This document shows, in pieces, positions 63,407-64,000 of a stretch of 64,000 nt of DNA (positions are counted from its first letter, which is position 1; every line of letters begins with the position of its first letter). The translations under genes and the position numbers were made by a program. Location of the stretch: contig CALOBA010000002.1 in NCBI GenBank assembly GCA_942491465.1, forward strand, positions 1-64,000, read 5' to 3'. Under the pieces are notes generated by a model. That model was not told the DNA's origin. It ran no database searches and saw only the letters and a program-made list of their open reading frames with translations. Source of the DNA: CALOBA01 sp942491465 (GTDB taxonomy: Bacteria; Pseudomonadota; Gammaproteobacteria; Chromatiales; Chromatiaceae).

Positions 63407-64000
63407 CGCTGGTCCAACAAGAAGCGTTTGGCGGCGACAGCGAAGTCCCAATCGGTCGGTGTATCGATATCGATGGACTCGAACTTAGCGCTCTCGTACA
63501 TCATTGGCCGCACGCCGATGCGGGCCTGGGTCTTGGCGAAGCTGGAGCGGGTGAAAATGTAGAGGTTGGAGTTCTCCTGGAACCAGGGTTCAAGATCCTG
63601 GGTGCGGATCAGGTTGTTTGGATCGTGGTTCACTGGCGAGCCGTCCGCCCGGTAAAAGCGGGCTTGCACTTTGTCGACAGTGAAGAGCGAATCTGCCCTC
63701 CCCTCGGCATGAGCCGCCTGGAAGGCGTTGAGTGCACCGCGCAGCGTTTCCGCCTTCATCAATGGGTTGGTTGTGTGGGTCATCAAATAAAGATCGGCAG
63801 CCACGTTCGCGATGTCGTCGGCCAGCACCCGGTTCATTGATACGAAGTCGCCACACAGTTCGGGCTTCCTATCCCGGATCAGGATGCGATCGGCATCGAC
63901 CAGGCCGTGCTCAGCAAGAGTTTCGCGGGCATCGGTATTGATAACCACCTGATCGATCTCCTCGATGCATAGCAGCGTTTCAAGCATCCACCGAAACAGC
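63403..64000 (-). CDS. acylneuraminate cytidylyltransferase family protein (5' end cut off)
   Basis: The frame continues past the window end, so the N-terminal nucleotide-binding part is missing. The visible part (PELCGDFVSMNRVLADDIAN, LMTHTTNPLMKAETLRGALN, SLFTVDKVQARFYRADG, YIFTRSSFAKTQARIGVRPM, the C-terminal ESIDIDTPTDWDFAVA) matches the NeuA/CMP-NeuAc synthetase family, which activates sialic-acid-like or KDO-like sugars with CTP. First known gene of the operon with the dehydrogenase and SDR. Confidence 0.85.
   Translation of the reverse strand, partial: LFRWMLETLLCIEEIDQVVINTDARETLAEHGLVDADRILIRDRKPELCGDFVSMNRVLADDIANVAADLYLMTHTTNPLMKAETLRGALNAFQAAHAEGRADSLFTVDKVQARFYRADGSPVNHDPNNLIRTQDLEPWFQENSNLYIFTRSSFAKTQARIGVRPMMYESAKFESIDIDTPTDWDFAVAAKRFLLDQR

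Overview
The window is GC-rich, densely coded gammaproteobacterial chromosome. Three things point towards a Chromatiaceae-like (purple sulfur) bacterium: the gene repertoire (YaeQ, ClpB, DjlA, PcnB-FolK-PanB, EgtB/EgtD, DUF2333, paired DUF29 proteins, Rpn-family nucleases), the high GC, and the abundance of small palindromic and MITE elements. This is an inference from family content; there is no rRNA in the window and no photosynthesis gene that would settle it.

Layout. (1) 1-2.4 kb: yaeQ, then a decayed accessory stretch with an IS4-type MITE that encloses a REPIN, orphan ORFs and an internally deleted Rpn nuclease. (2) 2.5-17.6 kb: mostly housekeeping genes. These are clpB, a two-gene operon of a CrtC/AttH-like protein and a geranylgeranyl-reductase-family flavoprotein, sufE, a hemerythrin lacking one iron ligand, a GT4 glycosyltransferase, an rlpA-like gene beside a triple palindromic operator array, egtB-egtD, tRNA-Glu(CUC), and the pcnB-folK-panB operon. 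(3) 17.6-26.5 kb: a DUF2333 gene, then an Mrp-type multisubunit cation/proton antiporter operon (E-F-G-[DUF4040+B]-C-D-D-D). It has three NuoL/M/N-like subunits; the last lacks the conserved TM5 glutamate and is preceded by a 26-codon coupling ORF. (4) 26.7-34.2 kb: envelope glycosylation genes (large membrane proteins, a YdjC deacetylase, polyprenyl-phosphate sugar transferases, a GtrA flippase-like protein). (5) 34.3-47.8 kb: a GNAT protein, a tehA/SLAC1-ompA pair with a frameshift, an M20 amidohydrolase, djlA, a CbiM-like permease, an aldo/keto reductase, a DUF29 protein, the ATP-grasp/alpha-E/transglutaminase operon, and tyrS. (6) 47.8-51 kb: an intact Rpn nuclease with a 12-bp tandem repeat, and a complete insertion sequence. 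(7) 51.2-64 kb: a surface-polysaccharide region. It holds glycosyltransferases, a UDP-galactopyranose-mutase-like flavoprotein, DUF115 and FkbM proteins, an epimerase, a Gfo/Idh oxidoreductase, a GT2 gene broken by one nonsense codon, and a CMP-sugar-type cytidylyltransferase/dehydrogenase/SDR operon cut by the window end. From about 55.5 to 61.7 kb this region is visibly more AT-rich than the rest, which suggests horizontal acquisition.

How it fits together. The stable core handles proteostasis (ClpB, DjlA), Fe-S assembly (SufE), RNA 3' processing, folate and pantothenate synthesis, ergothioneine synthesis and ion homeostasis. The two glycan blocks probably build and modify surface polysaccharide. 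Small mobile elements sit between gene ends. Four copies of one MITE family with TNA-type flanks are present, and two of them directly supply the stop codon of a neighbouring gene.
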